From contig JAEWPC010000058.1 of NCBI GenBank assembly GCA_023460795.1, positions 92,119 to 156,118 on the forward strand: a stretch of DNA of 64,000 bases, read 5' to 3'. Position numbers and translations under genes: made by a program. Below are positions 15,482 to 24,588 of the stretch, one piece after another (position 1 is the stretch's first letter; the number at the start of each line of letters is the position of its first letter). A model generated the notes under the pieces. It ran no database searches. It was not told the origin of the DNA and saw only the letters and a list, made by a program, of their open reading frames with translations. The DNA comes from Bacillota bacterium (lineage in GTDB: Bacteria > Bacillota > Bacilli > Paenibacillales > Paenibacillaceae).

Positions 15482-16726
15482 ATGAGGCTGCATGGCAAAC
15501 CATCGCGGTTCAAGCTATTCCGACGCCTTCAAGAGGCGCATATCCGAGGCCACGAGCGGATGAATGCGGAGAACGCTGCTTATTACGAGGAGCTGCTGCG
15601 GAAGCACGGCGGCGTCATCAACCAGGGCGTGAAGTTTAAGCTGCCCCCTGCACCCAAAAGCTGGATCATCCTCGGTCTATCGATATTTTTCGGAACGTTG
15701 CTGATCGATTACTTATTATCCTACTTCCTCGTATACCTGATCTACGAAAGATGGTTCCCCGACTATTACGACACGATAGGCCGCCACTTGCTGACCGTAC
15801 TGTTGATGATGATCGTCTTCGGCACCCTCGTCACGATCGTTCGTCTGTTCTTCGACCCCGGTCGGTCGCAGATTAGCATGTTCGTCGCCTGGATGGGCGC
15901 GATGCGCCGCATGTCCAAAGGCGACTTCGACGTGACGCTCGACTTCGATGCCCGGTACACCGGACAGATGGGCGTCATCGTCCAGAACTTCAATCAGATG
16001 GTCGCCGCGCTCAGGGAGATGGAACGAATGCGGCAGGAGTTCATTTCCAACGTCTCGCACGAATTCCAGTCGCCATTAACGTCGATCAGCGGATTTGCGC
16101 GAGCGTTGCAGAACAACGATCTCCCCCCGGAAACCCGTAAGCACTACCTGGACATCATCGAGCTCGAAAGCGTCCGTCTATCGCGTCTAAGCGACAATTT
16201 GCTCAAGTTGACCTCACTGGAATCGAAGCATCACCCGTTCGAGCCCGGCTCGTATCGTCTCGATCGGCAAATTCGCCGAATCGTGCTGGCCTGCGAGCCG
16301 TTGTGGCAGGAGAAGAACATCGAGATCGACATCGATCTCCCGTCTCTGCCGATTACGGCGGACGAAGAGCTGCTGGACCAAGTGTGGATCAATCTATTGA
16401 ACAACAGCATCAAGTTTACTCCCGTCGGCGGAACGGTCTCGATAGGAGTCACCGTCGCGGATGGCAGATACCTCATCGAAGTCGCGGACAGCGGAAGCGG
16501 AATCCCGGAGGAGCATCTCCCTCATCTGTTCGAACGTTTCTATAAAGCGGATCAATCGCGAAGCCGCATCGGCGAGAGCAACGGCAGCGGACTTGGCTTG
16601 TCGATCGTTCGCAAAATCGTCGAGATGCACGAAGGCACCGTATTCGCCGGCAATCGCGCCGGCGGAGGCGCCGTGTTCACGGTTCATCTCCCCGTTCACG
16701 CGGGGCCGAACGCCAAACGTCTATAA
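15482..16726 (+). CDS. Sensor histidine kinase, partner of the preceding regulator
   Basis: 414-aa membrane kinase. A cytoplasmic N-terminus of about 60 residues, unusually long, is followed by two membrane segments (about 61-88 and 102-123) separated by a very short loop. Then come a HAMP-like linker, a dimerisation domain with phospho-acceptor His193 in SNVSHEFQSPLTSI, and an ATPase domain (NLLNNSIKFTP, DSGSGIP, GSGLGLSIV). The absence of an extracellular domain suggests it senses something within or near the membrane. It is in an operon with the OmpR-type regulator (ATG immediately after the stop); no transporter genes adjoin to reveal the signal. Confidence 0.9.
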   Translation: MRLHGKPSRFKLFRRLQEAHIRGHERMNAENAAYYEELLRKHGGVINQGVKFKLPPAPKSWIILGLSIFFGTLLIDYLLSYFLVYLIYERWFPDYYDTIGRHLLTVLLMMIVFGTLVTIVRLFFDPGRSQISMFVAWMGAMRRMSKGDFDVTLDFDARYTGQMGVIVQNFNQMVAALREMERMRQEFISNVSHEFQSPLTSISGFARALQNNDLPPETRKHYLDIIELESVRLSRLSDNLLKLTSLESKHHPFEPGSYRLDRQIRRIVLACEPLWQEKNIEIDIDLPSLPITADEELLDQVWINLLNNSIKFTPVGGTVSIGVTVADGRYLIEVADSGSGIPEEHLPHLFERFYKADQSRSRIGESNGSGLGLSIVRKIVEMHEGTVFAGNRAGGGAVFTVHLPVHAGPNAKRL

Positions 16727-16728
16727 CC

Positions 16729-17022
16729 TTATTTCATGGCCTGCTGATTGAGGATGTAACGCAGAAACAGCGCTTGAAGCTCCCGCGAAGAGCGCGTTCT
16801 CGTCTTTCCCATCATGCAGGCCATGTGGTTTTTGACCGTCTTCAGGGCAATGTGGAACATCGCTCCGATCTCTTCGTTCCGAAGTCCGAACAAGACGAGC
16901 GCGCGCAGCAGCTCGGTCTCTCGTGCCGTCAACCCGTAACGTTCCCCGAACTTGCTCACCGCGAGTCCCGACTCCGTATCCGCGAGGCTAGCGACCTCCC
17001 AATGGTGCATATTCGTTAACAT
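16729..17022 (-). CDS. Small LuxR-type HTH regulator
   Basis: 97-aa protein made almost entirely of a GerE/LuxR-type DNA-binding domain: GLTARETELLRALVLFGLRNEEIGAMF, then the recognition part LKTVKNHM. No receiver or ligand domain is present, so it may act with a partner or be controlled by abundance. The stop lies 2 bp from the end of the convergent kinase gene. Upstream it diverges from the large hybrid kinase, with a 145-bp shared promoter region. Confidence 0.8.
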   Translation of the reverse strand: MLTNMHHWEVASLADTESGLAVSKFGERYGLTARETELLRALVLFGLRNEEIGAMFHIALKTVKNHMACMMGKTRTRSSRELQALFLRYILNQQAMK

Positions 17023-17167
17023 GAATTACCTCCGAATCTATTTTTTCTACTTCCGATACTATTGCCCGGCTTTGTCTCATGTTAGGATAAGAAGAAAGTG
17101 TTAGGATCTTTCCATAATCATTGTGAGATGGATATGAAAATAACTCATAGATTCCGTTGGGGGGTGC

Positions 17168-20100
17168 GTGACGCGCATGTTCCGCTCGCTGCGCTTCAAG
17201 ATTATCGTCTTCCTGATCATCGCGAACGGTCTATCCTTCGTTGCGATGAGCATTATTAGCTACGAGGTTTCCAACAAGCGCATGAACGCACAGCTCGAAA
17301 AGCAGAGCATGGTCGACTTAAGCAATACGGTATCGAATTTGAATACGATGCTCTCCCTGCGTCTCCATGAAGCCGAGGTACTAACGGAATCCGAAGATCT
17401 CCGCAACGGGTCGAATTCAGTGAAGCTGAACTCCCTGAAGCAACATATCGTGAAATCCGGCATTCATTATGAACACATCGGTATCGCCGAACGGACCGGA
17501 GCTTTAACGTTAGCGGATGGCGGAAGCGTTCAAGTCGGACGGCTTCCCGCTTTTCAACAGGCTTTACTCGGCATTAGCAGCATTTCCGATCCGGTGCTTG
17601 ATGCCGGAGGCAAGCCGATCGTGTGGCTGTTCATCCCATTGTTCGATCTGGGTAACCCGGACTGGAGAATTACCGAGGTGGCCGCGTTTGCCGTCGATTC
17701 GTACACGTTGTTCTACCCTATTCTATCCGTGAAGTCCGACGACTACGATGACAGCGCTTTCACTCTCGTCGACCGAGAGATGAACCTGCTTCATAACTCT
17801 TCTATACCGGAATATATTCTTCAGCGGAATTACGTTCGGGACGAGCCGTCGTCCTCTTCGTTCGCGGAGCAAATCCGAAGTACCGAACAAGGGAACGGCG
17901 AAGTGTATTTGTTCGGACGGGTGCTTAAGCTGTTCTACGTGAAGGTTCCCGGCCACGATTGGTACGCCGTTTACACCGTCGCCAAGAAAGAGTTCGAAGC
18001 GCCGCTGAGATCCGTCCTTTGGAATAACATGACTTATATCGGAGCCGCGGAGATCGCACTCGGCGTGTTCCTGTACTTATTCACGAGCAGGATGATCTTA
18101 AGCCGGTTGAATCAAATCGTCGGCGCTACCCGGCAAGTCGCTTCCGGCGACTTCTACACGTTGCCTATACCGACGCGAAGCAAGGACGAGCTCGGCACGC
18201 TCGCCGACTCCGTGAATTCGATGACCGAGAAGCTTCGATATTTGTTCGAGCCGTTCCAGACGTTCATTAAGCACTATAAATACGCGATGATCGTAACGGA
18301 CGCGGCCTTTCGAGTGACTGCGTTCAATACGCGCGCGCAAGAGATGCTGGGCTATTCGGAACCCGAAGTCATCGGCAAGCGCATGCTCCTTCACTGGTAC
18401 GATCCGAATCAAGTTCAGACGCGCGCCAGGAAGTATTCGGAACAGATAAGCGCGCGGATGGAAGCGGACGAATCGGTTATTTTCGCGCCGACTTTGAACG
18501 GACTCCAAGCGGATTCCGAGTGGATCCTGCACGCGAAGAACGGCAGCAAAATACTCGTATCGAGCATTCCGAGCGTCATGCGTCACCCGGACGGCACTAC
18601 CAAAGGATACGTGCTGCTTGTTCGGGATATCAACGAGCTCAAGCAGACGGCGGCGACGAATACGCGTCTGTTCGAAATTATGGAAAGCGCTCACGATATG
18701 ATCAGCACGTTCGATCTGCACGGGCGGATGTTCTACGTGAATCAAGCCGGGCTCGCGTTCCTCGGCATCGAAGAACTGAACGAATCGAACAATCAAATCA
18801 AGAACTACTTGACGATATCGAACGCCCTTCAGTTCGCCGACGGACTTCAGATCGCGGAACGAATGGGCTTCTGGCAAAGCGAAACCGAATTCGTGCACGC
18901 AGGAGGAGAGCTTCAGACCGTCTCCATGATCGTCGTCCCCCATCGTTCAGACGACGGGGGCGAGACGTTCTACTCGACGATCGTGCGCGATATGACCGAC
19001 CGGAAGGCGATCGAACGCCAACTCCTGCAAGCGAAGGAAGCCGCCGACGAGGCGAACGAAGCCAAGAGCTCGTTCCTCGCGCGGATGAGTCATGAAATCC
19101 GGACTCCGCTCAATGGAATTATTGGACTAACGTATCTGCTTCAAAAATCGGATTTGACGGCGATTCAGCAAGACTATCTGAGACAGATCACCGATTCTTC
19201 GCACAATCTGCTGCATATTTTGAACGCGGTACTTGATTTCTCGAAGCTAGAAGCCGATAAATTATCTTTGGAGCATGTTCCGTTCCGCTTGGAAGAATCG
19301 ATCATGCGGCTTGGCGGCATGTTCTCCGTGCTGCTTGGCCCTAAACCTGTCGACTTTATGATCCAATCGGATCCACGGATTCCCGCCGAGCTGATCGGCG
19401 ATCCGACGAGGCTGGAGCAAGTGCTGCTGAACTTAGGCAGCAACGCGATCAAGTTCACGAACGAAGGCTTGATCGAGATGCAGATTACACTTATAGATAT
19501 CACGGACGAGCAGGCGACGCTATCGTTCTCCGTCAGCGACACTGGGATCGGGATGACGCCGGACCAGCTAAGCAGGTTGTTCACTCCGTTCGTGCAAGCC
19601 GACGATAAGACAAGCCGCAAATACGGCGGAACAGGACTCGGGCTTGTCATCTCTCATTCCTTGGTTGACAGAATGGGCGGGGATATTCAAGTGGTAAGCA
19701 CGCATCATGTCGGAAGCACGTTCTCGTTCAGCTTGCGATTCGAGCTGACTGAACCCGCGCAGCGTACCCACTCACAAGCGAGCTTCAACCGTCGCGTGCT
19801 CGTCTTGGAGGATCAGCCGATCGTCGGTCTCCTTTGGCGGCAGTTGCTCGAAACCATGGGCTGCGAATGTTCGATCGCCAGCTGCTTTGAAGAAATTCTG
19901 GAGTTGCTCAAGCCATCGCGATGGAACATCGCGATTATCGATATGGAAGCCGGAGATATGCATGGCGAAGAAACATGGGCGACATGGATCGGTACGCTGC
20001 GTGATCACGGCGTCAAAGTCGTCTCCTCTACTTCTTTACTCGGGAGAGATGCCCTTCAATACGTAGCGGATGAACTGAAGCCTGATGCCGTCATTACGAA

Positions 20101-20989
20101 ACCCGTGTCGTCGATGCAAATTCGTCGAATGCTGGAAGTTGTCGCAACGGACGCGGAGTTTAGGAATGAAGCCGCAGCCTTTTCCGAGTCCGAGTCCGTT
20201 CGCCCAGATACGAGCCAAGTCGCCCAAACCGCAGCTTACAGCGTTCTTGTGGTGGACGATCAAGAACTCAATCGTCTTGTCGCGCAGCAGCTGCTCGAGG
20301 AGCACGGCTTCGACGTGCGTCTCGCCGGAAGCGGCGAGTCAGCGATTCGCGCGGTAGCCGACCAGTTACCGGATGCCGTTCTCATGGATTTGCACATGCC
20401 CGAGATGGACGGAATAGAGACAACGATACAACTTCGCAAGCTGTACAACCCTGAGCGGCTTCCGATTATCGCGCTGACCGCGGACGTTACCGAGGAACAG
20501 CATCAGAAGTGTCAGGCTTCAGGGATGAACGATATCGTCACGAAACCGATTAACCCGTCCGTGCTGATCTCGACGCTCTCCCGCTATCTTCAACAGGACG
20601 TCGCGTCTAAGTCTAATTCTGCTCCGGCAGCCGATAAAGTCCAAGATACGCCGTACTTGCAAACTACGATCGCGCTGAACCGGTTATCCGGCAAACGGCA
20701 GCTTTACGTTCAGTTGTTGGAGAAATTCGTCGACCAATATTCGAACGTCGCGCAGCAATTGCAAGCCTTATCCGCCGACCCGAACCTCGAGCCGGCGATC
20801 AGATTGGCCCATTCGCTTAGCGGCGCATCCGGACACTTGGGAGCGGCCAATCTGCAATATGCAGCCACTTCGCTTGAGCAAGCGCTTAGTAACGGACAAG
20901 ACGGCCATTCGGAGCTGCGGCAAGTAGAGCAAGCTCTATCCAAGACGATATCGCACATTCGTGCATTCATTCGACAAAAAAGTCATTAG
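17168..20989 (+). CDS. Hybrid sensor histidine kinase (PAS-HisKA-REC-REC-HPt)
   Basis: 1273-aa membrane phosphorelay protein. Order by rough residue: membrane segment 10-30; extracellular sensor (Cache-like, by size) 31-285; membrane segment 286-310; HAMP 311-365; PAS about 370-490; second PAS about 500-615; HisKA with His642 in MSHEIRTPLNG; ATPase domain to about 865; first receiver about 870-985 (IAIIDME, ITKPV); second receiver about 1015-1135 with Asp1074 in LMDLHMPEMDG; HPt with His1215 in LAHSLSGASG. All relay residues needed for a His-Asp-His-Asp relay are present. GTG 17168 follows GGGGGGTGC; ATG 17177 is an alternative. An OmpR-type regulator gene follows after 93 bp and may be the final receiver. 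Confidence 0.9.
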   Translation: MTRMFRSLRFKIIVFLIIANGLSFVAMSIISYEVSNKRMNAQLEKQSMVDLSNTVSNLNTMLSLRLHEAEVLTESEDLRNGSNSVKLNSLKQHIVKSGIHYEHIGIAERTGALTLADGGSVQVGRLPAFQQALLGISSISDPVLDAGGKPIVWLFIPLFDLGNPDWRITEVAAFAVDSYTLFYPILSVKSDDYDDSAFTLVDREMNLLHNSSIPEYILQRNYVRDEPSSSSFAEQIRSTEQGNGEVYLFGRVLKLFYVKVPGHDWYAVYTVAKKEFEAPLRSVLWNNMTYIGAAEIALGVFLYLFTSRMILSRLNQIVGATRQVASGDFYTLPIPTRSKDELGTLADSVNSMTEKLRYLFEPFQTFIKHYKYAMIVTDAAFRVTAFNTRAQEMLGYSEPEVIGKRMLLHWYDPNQVQTRARKYSEQISARMEADESVIFAPTLNGLQADSEWILHAKNGSKILVSSIPSVMRHPDGTTKGYVLLVRDINELKQTAATNTRLFEIMESAHDMISTFDLHGRMFYVNQAGLAFLGIEELNESNNQIKNYLTISNALQFADGLQIAERMGFWQSETEFVHAGGELQTVSMIVVPHRSDDGGETFYSTIVRDMTDRKAIERQLLQAKEAADEANEAKSSFLARMSHEIRTPLNGIIGLTYLLQKSDLTAIQQDYLRQITDSSHNLLHILNAVLDFSKLEADKLSLEHVPFRLEESIMRLGGMFSVLLGPKPVDFMIQSDPRIPAELIGDPTRLEQVLLNLGSNAIKFTNEGLIEMQITLIDITDEQATLSFSVSDTGIGMTPDQLSRLFTPFVQADDKTSRKYGGTGLGLVISHSLVDRMGGDIQVVSTHHVGSTFSFSLRFELTEPAQRTHSQASFNRRVLVLEDQPIVGLLWRQLLETMGCECSIASCFEEILELLKPSRWNIAIIDMEAGDMHGEETWATWIGTLRDHGVKVVSSTSLLGRDALQYVADELKPDAVITKPVSSMQIRRMLEVVATDAEFRNEAAAFSESESVRPDTSQVAQTAAYSVLVVDDQELNRLVAQQLLEEHGFDVRLAGSGESAIRAVADQLPDAVLMDLHMPEMDGIETTIQLRKLYNPERLPIIALTADVTEEQHQKCQASGMNDIVTKPINPSVLISTLSRYLQQDVASKSNSAPAADKVQDTPYLQTTIALNRLSGKRQLYVQLLEKFVDQYSNVAQQLQALSADPNLEPAIRLAHSLSGASGHLGAANLQYAATSLEQALSNGQDGHSELRQVEQALSKTISHIRAFIRQKSH

Positions 20990-21015
20990 ACGAACCTAAC
21001 AGGGCAAGTTATAAT
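20986..21015 (+). promoter_or_regulatory. Probable promoter of the second response regulator
   Basis: TTAGAC (20986-20991, at the end of the hybrid kinase CDS) and TATAAT (21010-21015) are 18 bp apart. This gives the regulator its own transcript with a leader of about 60 nt. Confidence 0.5.
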
Positions 21016-21082
21016 AGACACATAAATGAAAATGTTAGCAAAATATGAGCCTTCCTAACACTTTACTAAAGGGTGTGATCTT

Positions 21083-21796
21083 GTGACGAAAGCGCTCGTA
21101 ATCGAAGATGATCCGATCATCGGAGAAATGCTGACTTTGTATTTAGTTGAAGAGCATTTCGCAGTGCATCGGGTCGATACCGCTCGGGAAGGATTACAGG
21201 CGATACATACGTTCGAACCCGATATCATCTTGCTAGACCTCATGCTTCCAGACGCGGCCGGAACGGAGTTATGCGCGCAAGTTCGCGGCGTAACCGATCT
21301 GCCTCTGATCGTCATATCGATGAAATCGGCCGTCGCCGACAGAATTCAAGCGATTAGCTCCGGTGCGGACGACTATCTATGCAAGCCGTTCAGCATGCAA
21401 GAATTGAAAGTCAGAATGAATGCCGTGCTCAGGCGCTATTCGCAGCAGCCCGTGCTGACGACCGCGGGAACAGCGGCCAATCTTGATCAACAGTCTCTTG
21501 CCTTGCCTGCGCAAGGAATCGCTCTCGATCTGGAGCGAAGAACGATCGTCATCAACGGCGAACATATCGAGACCACGTTCTCCGAGTATGAAATCATGAA
21601 GCTATTCGTACAGCATCCCGGTCGCGTATTCACTAGAGAAGAGCTCATTAACGCCGTTCGCGGCATCGATTCCTTCATTAACGACAGAGCCATCGATGTC
21701 CATGTCACCAATCTGCGGCGCAAGCTAGAGAAGAATCCTAAAGAGCCCCAATATATTAAGACGGTATGGGGCGTCGGATATAAGTTTATGAAGTGA
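21083..21796 (+). CDS. OmpR/PhoB-family response regulator
   Basis: 237-aa regulator. The receiver has ALVIEDDP, phospho-Asp52 in LLDLMLPDAAG and CKPFSM with the conserved Lys. A linker of about 30 residues precedes a winged-helix domain (HPGRVFTREEL … INDRAIDVHVTNLRRKL … TVWGVGYKF). GTG start with AAAGGGTGTGA upstream. Its position just after the hybrid kinase, with its own TATAAT promoter, suggests but does not prove that it receives phosphate from that kinase. A terminator follows. Confidence 0.88.
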   Translation: MTKALVIEDDPIIGEMLTLYLVEEHFAVHRVDTAREGLQAIHTFEPDIILLDLMLPDAAGTELCAQVRGVTDLPLIVISMKSAVADRIQAISSGADDYLCKPFSMQELKVRMNAVLRRYSQQPVLTTAGTAANLDQQSLALPAQGIALDLERRTIVINGEHIETTFSEYEIMKLFVQHPGRVFTREELINAVRGIDSFINDRAIDVHVTNLRRKLEKNPKEPQYIKTVWGVGYKFMK

Positions 21797-21812
21797 CGTC
21801 TCTTCTCCCCTC

Positions 21813-21843
21813 GCGCCTTCTCGGGACTTATCCGGGAAGGCGC
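21813..21843 (+). terminator. Intrinsic terminator
   Basis: GCGCCTTCTCGG (21813-21824) pairs with CCGGGAAGGCGC (21832-21843) with one G-U, followed by TTATTGTTGTTG. It ends the response regulator transcript before ykpA. Confidence 0.7.
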
Positions 21844-21852
21844 TTATTGTTG

Positions 21853-21882
21853 TTGAGTTTCAGCTCGCATCAAGCTTATAAT
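21853..21882 (+). promoter_or_regulatory. Promoter of ykpA
   Basis: -35 TTGAGT (21853-21858), 18-bp spacer, consensus -10 TATAAT (21877-21882), about 37 nt before the ykpA ATG. Confidence 0.65.
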
Positions 21883-21925
21883 AGGAAAGTTGCAACCTTA
21901 AAACGGATGAAAAAGGTGCTTTATC

Positions 21926-23482
21926 ATGAGTATTCTAACGGTCAAAAATTTAACGCACGGCTTCGGCGATCGTGCGATATTCAATGATGTATCGTTCCGC
22001 CTGCTGAAGGGCGAGCATGTCGGCCTCATCGGCGCGAACGGAGAAGGCAAATCCACGTTCATGAATATCATTACGGGAACTCTTGAACCTGACGCCGGCA
22101 AAGTGGAATGGGCGAAGAACGTGAGGGTCGGCTATCTCGATCAGCATTCCGTGCTTCACAAAGGCATGACGATCCGAGACGTGCTGAAAGGCGCATTCGG
22201 TTATCTGATCAAGCTGGAAGAACAAATGAACGAGATATATGACAAGATGGGATCCGCCACTCCCGAGGAGCTGGAGCAGTTGCTTGCGGACGTAGGCGAC
22301 ATCCAGGATTTGCTGACGAATAACGACTTCTACCTGATCGACGCGAAGGTTGAGGAGATCGCCCGCGGGCTCGGACTCGGCGATATCGGACTCGACCGCG
22401 ACGTACATGATTTAAGCGGCGGCCAACGGACCAAAGTTCTGCTGGCTAAGCTTCTGCTCGAGAAGCCGGATATCCTTCTGCTCGACGAACCGACCAACTA
22501 CTTGGACGAGCAGCATATCGAATGGCTGAAGCGTTACTTGCAGGAATACGAGAACGCCTTTATTCTCGTCTCTCACGATATTCCGTTCCTGAACAGCGTC
22601 ATCAACTTAATCTATCATATGGGCAACCAGGAGCTGAACCGGTACGTCGGAGACTACGACAACTTCGTGCAGCAGTACGAGGCGAAGAAAGCGCAGCTCG
22701 AATCCGCTTATAAACGCCAACAGCAGGAGATCGAGGATCTCAAAGACTTCGTCGCCCGCAATAAAGCGCGCGTCTCGACGCGGAATATGGCGATGTCCCG
22801 GCAGAAGAAGCTCGACAACATGGAAGTGATCGAGCTTGCCAAGGAGAAGCCGAAGCCGACGTTTAACTTCAAAGAAGCGCGCACCTCCGGCCGCCTGATC
22901 TTCGAAGCGAAATCGCTCGTGATCGGCTACGACGAACCGCTGTGCCGCCCGATCGACTTGTTGATGGAGCGCGGACAGAAGATCGCGATCGTAGGCGCGA
23001 ACGGCATCGGCAAGACGACGTTGCTGCGCAGCCTGCTCGGCGAAATCCCTGCCCTCTCCGGCTCGGTGACGAAGGGCGATCATCTGAATATCGGCTACTT
23101 CGAGCAGGAAATCAAAGCAACCGTGGACGAAACGTGTATCGAAGCGGTATGGAAGAACTTCCCTTCGATGTCGCAATTCGAGGTTCGCGCGGCGCTGGCC
23201 AAATGCGGTCTTACGACGAAGCACATCGAAAGCAAGGTTGCCGTCTTAAGCGGCGGCGAGAAAGCAAAGGTCCGCCTGTGCAACCTGATCAACAAAGAGA
23301 CGAATGTTCTTGTGTTCGACGAGCCGACGAACCATCTCGACGTCGATGCGAAAGACGAGCTGAAGCGAGCGCTCAAAGCGTATAAAGGCAGCGTCCTGCT
23401 CATTAGCCACGAACCGGAATTTTACCGCGATGTCGCGACAGAAGTATGGAACTGCGAATCGTGGACGACAAAGGTATTCTAA
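21926..23482 (+). CDS. ykpA: ABC-F family ATPase YkpA-like
   Basis: 518-aa soluble protein with two ABC ATPase domains and no membrane segment. Walker A motifs are GANGEGKST (36-44) and GANGIGKTT (about 353-361). Signatures are LSGGQRTKV and LSGGEKAKV, with Walker B LLLDEPTN and LVFDEPTN. The linker between the domains (QQQEIEDLKDFVARNKARVS…) is the P-site tRNA interaction motif of ABC-F proteins. The sequence closely follows Bacillus YkpA, and the protein probably acts on the ribosome; a specific antibiotic role is not implied. ATG has AAAAAGGTGCTTTATC upstream. Confidence 0.9.
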   Translation: MSILTVKNLTHGFGDRAIFNDVSFRLLKGEHVGLIGANGEGKSTFMNIITGTLEPDAGKVEWAKNVRVGYLDQHSVLHKGMTIRDVLKGAFGYLIKLEEQMNEIYDKMGSATPEELEQLLADVGDIQDLLTNNDFYLIDAKVEEIARGLGLGDIGLDRDVHDLSGGQRTKVLLAKLLLEKPDILLLDEPTNYLDEQHIEWLKRYLQEYENAFILVSHDIPFLNSVINLIYHMGNQELNRYVGDYDNFVQQYEAKKAQLESAYKRQQQEIEDLKDFVARNKARVSTRNMAMSRQKKLDNMEVIELAKEKPKPTFNFKEARTSGRLIFEAKSLVIGYDEPLCRPIDLLMERGQKIAIVGANGIGKTTLLRSLLGEIPALSGSVTKGDHLNIGYFEQEIKATVDETCIEAVWKNFPSMSQFEVRAALAKCGLTTKHIESKVAVLSGGEKAKVRLCNLINKETNVLVFDEPTNHLDVDAKDELKRALKAYKGSVLLISHEPEFYRDVATEVWNCESWTTKVF

Positions 23483-23494
23483 GGCCGTATCAAC

Positions 23495-23553
23495 GAACAA
23501 GGGGTTATCTCTTCGCCATCCGCCGATGACGAAGGGATAACCCCTTCTCTTGT
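23495..23553. terminator. Bidirectional terminator between convergent genes
   Basis: GAACAAGGGGTTATCTCTTCG and its complement from CGAAGGGATAACCCC to TTGTT form a long, slightly interrupted stem. It separates ykpA from the convergent GNAT gene and touches the latter's stop. Confidence 0.8.
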
Positions 23554-24056
23554 TATTTCAAGTTGATCCCGATCATGACCAAGTCCCTCTCCACTCCGTC
23601 CAATACGGCTACGCGCGGCAACCTCCCCCACTCTTGAAAGCCGAACTTCCTGAGCAGCGCAAGACTAGGTTCGTTATGTCCGAATACGAGGCCGACGAGG
23701 TTGTCGATGCCAAGTCGCGGGCATTCGTCAATCGCCTTCTTCAGCAACAGGCTTCCGATCCCTCGTCCGCGATAGCTTGCGTCGATGTAGATGCTGATCT
23801 CCGCAGTCGCGTTGTACGCCGGCCGGCTGTGGAACGACTGAAAGCTAAGCCATGCGATCATCCGCTCGTCTTCTTTCAACACCCAGATAGGTCGGCGTTC
23901 CGGCGAATGCTCGTTAAACCACGCGTGTCGGCTTTCTACCGTCACCGGCTCCAAATCCGCCGTAACCATACGGCTTGGAATCGTGGAGTTGTAGATTTCG
24001 ACGATACGATCTAAATCATCTAAAGTTGCATCCGTAACGGTCATGTTCGGTCGCAT
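23553..24056 (-). CDS. GNAT N-acetyltransferase (phosphinothricin acetyltransferase-like)
   Basis: 167-aa enzyme resembling the PAT/YwnH group: IVEIYNSTIPSRMVTADLEP at the start, then EISIYIDASYRGRGIGSLLL with the acetyl-CoA loop RGRGIG, and NEPSLALLRKFGF. Members acetylate amino-acid analogues such as phosphinothricin or methionine sulfoximine; substrate here is inferred. ATG 24056 follows GGGAGAGGCTGCCGC; ATG 24044 is possible. Convergent with ykpA, divergent from the next secreted protein gene. Confidence 0.85.
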   Translation of the reverse strand: MRPNMTVTDATLDDLDRIVEIYNSTIPSRMVTADLEPVTVESRHAWFNEHSPERRPIWVLKEDERMIAWLSFQSFHSRPAYNATAEISIYIDASYRGRGIGSLLLKKAIDECPRLGIDNLVGLVFGHNEPSLALLRKFGFQEWGRLPRVAVLDGVERDLVMIGINLK

Positions 24057-24107
24057 GCGGCAGCCTCTCCCAGGTCATAATGATAATCTGAGCATTCGCA
24101 ATGCCCG

Positions 24108-24113
24108 TATAAT
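24108..24113 (+). promoter_or_regulatory. Consensus -10 box
   Basis: TATAAT 24108-24113; no good -35 at 17-18 bp. Predicted start near 24120 would leave a leader of about 13 nt holding GGAGGTGATC. Confidence 0.45.
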
Positions 24114-24117
24114 AGGT

Positions 24118-24588
24118 ATGGAGGTGATCGAACTGTTTCAATCCCGTTCTAAGTATAACCGACTCGGGGTTAGCTGCGCCATTCTCGTACTGTATGCTCT
24201 TTTGCTGCCATGCGGAACAAGCTTTGCGGAACCCTTGCGTCCGCCCGTTGAAATATTCGACGTCAAAGAAGAGAAAGTCGTCCATGTCATTCCGATGAAC
24301 GACGCGCTCCATGAGATGATAGTTAATGCCCTTAATCAATCGCCTAACCCTTATGGAGGCGTCACGATGAATCCGACGGGAGGCATTGTCGCGCACTTCC
24401 GATACCCGGTGCCATTAAAGCTAGACAACCCCATCTATCCGCAGCCAGTCAGCGAGCTTTACTTGTTCCTGGAGCAACATACCGCCCCGCTCGCCTTGCT
24501 GTTCTTCAGCAATGGACATAAGCCGCGCGTATATACGTTACAAGCCGATGCGAAGAGCCTCATACAAAGCGTGAAGCCCAAACCCTAA
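24118..24588 (+). CDS. Secreted protein, unknown function
   Basis: About 150-aa exported protein with a signal peptide (VSCAILVLYALLLPCGTSFA, cleavage near SFA|EP). The rest (VEIFDVKEEKVVHVIP, MNDALHEMIVNAL, SELYLFLEQHTAPLALLFF) matches a Bacillales secreted type that I cannot name. Start is uncertain. ATG 24118 lies at the expected transcription start of a TATAAT at 24108-24113, while a perfect GGAGGTGATC lies after that ATG. A CTG at 24133 has ideal spacing from it. The 3' end overlaps the convergent LysE fragment by 51 bp. Confidence 0.6.
   Translation: MEVIELFQSRSKYNRLGVSCAILVLYALLLPCGTSFAEPLRPPVEIFDVKEEKVVHVIPMNDALHEMIVNALNQSPNPYGGVTMNPTGGIVAHFRYPVPLKLDNPIYPQPVSELYLFLEQHTAPLALLFFSNGHKPRVYTLQADAKSLIQSVKPKP

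Noticed and set aside
14810..16726. HssRS haem-sensing system
   Set aside because: The regulator's DNA-binding half is similar, but the kinase lacks the extracellular sensor of HssS and no HrtAB transporter adjoins.
18098..18943. 281-codon minus frame inside the hybrid kinase gene
   Set aside because: Complementary-strand artefact of biased codon use; the kinase domains are unmistakable on the + strand.
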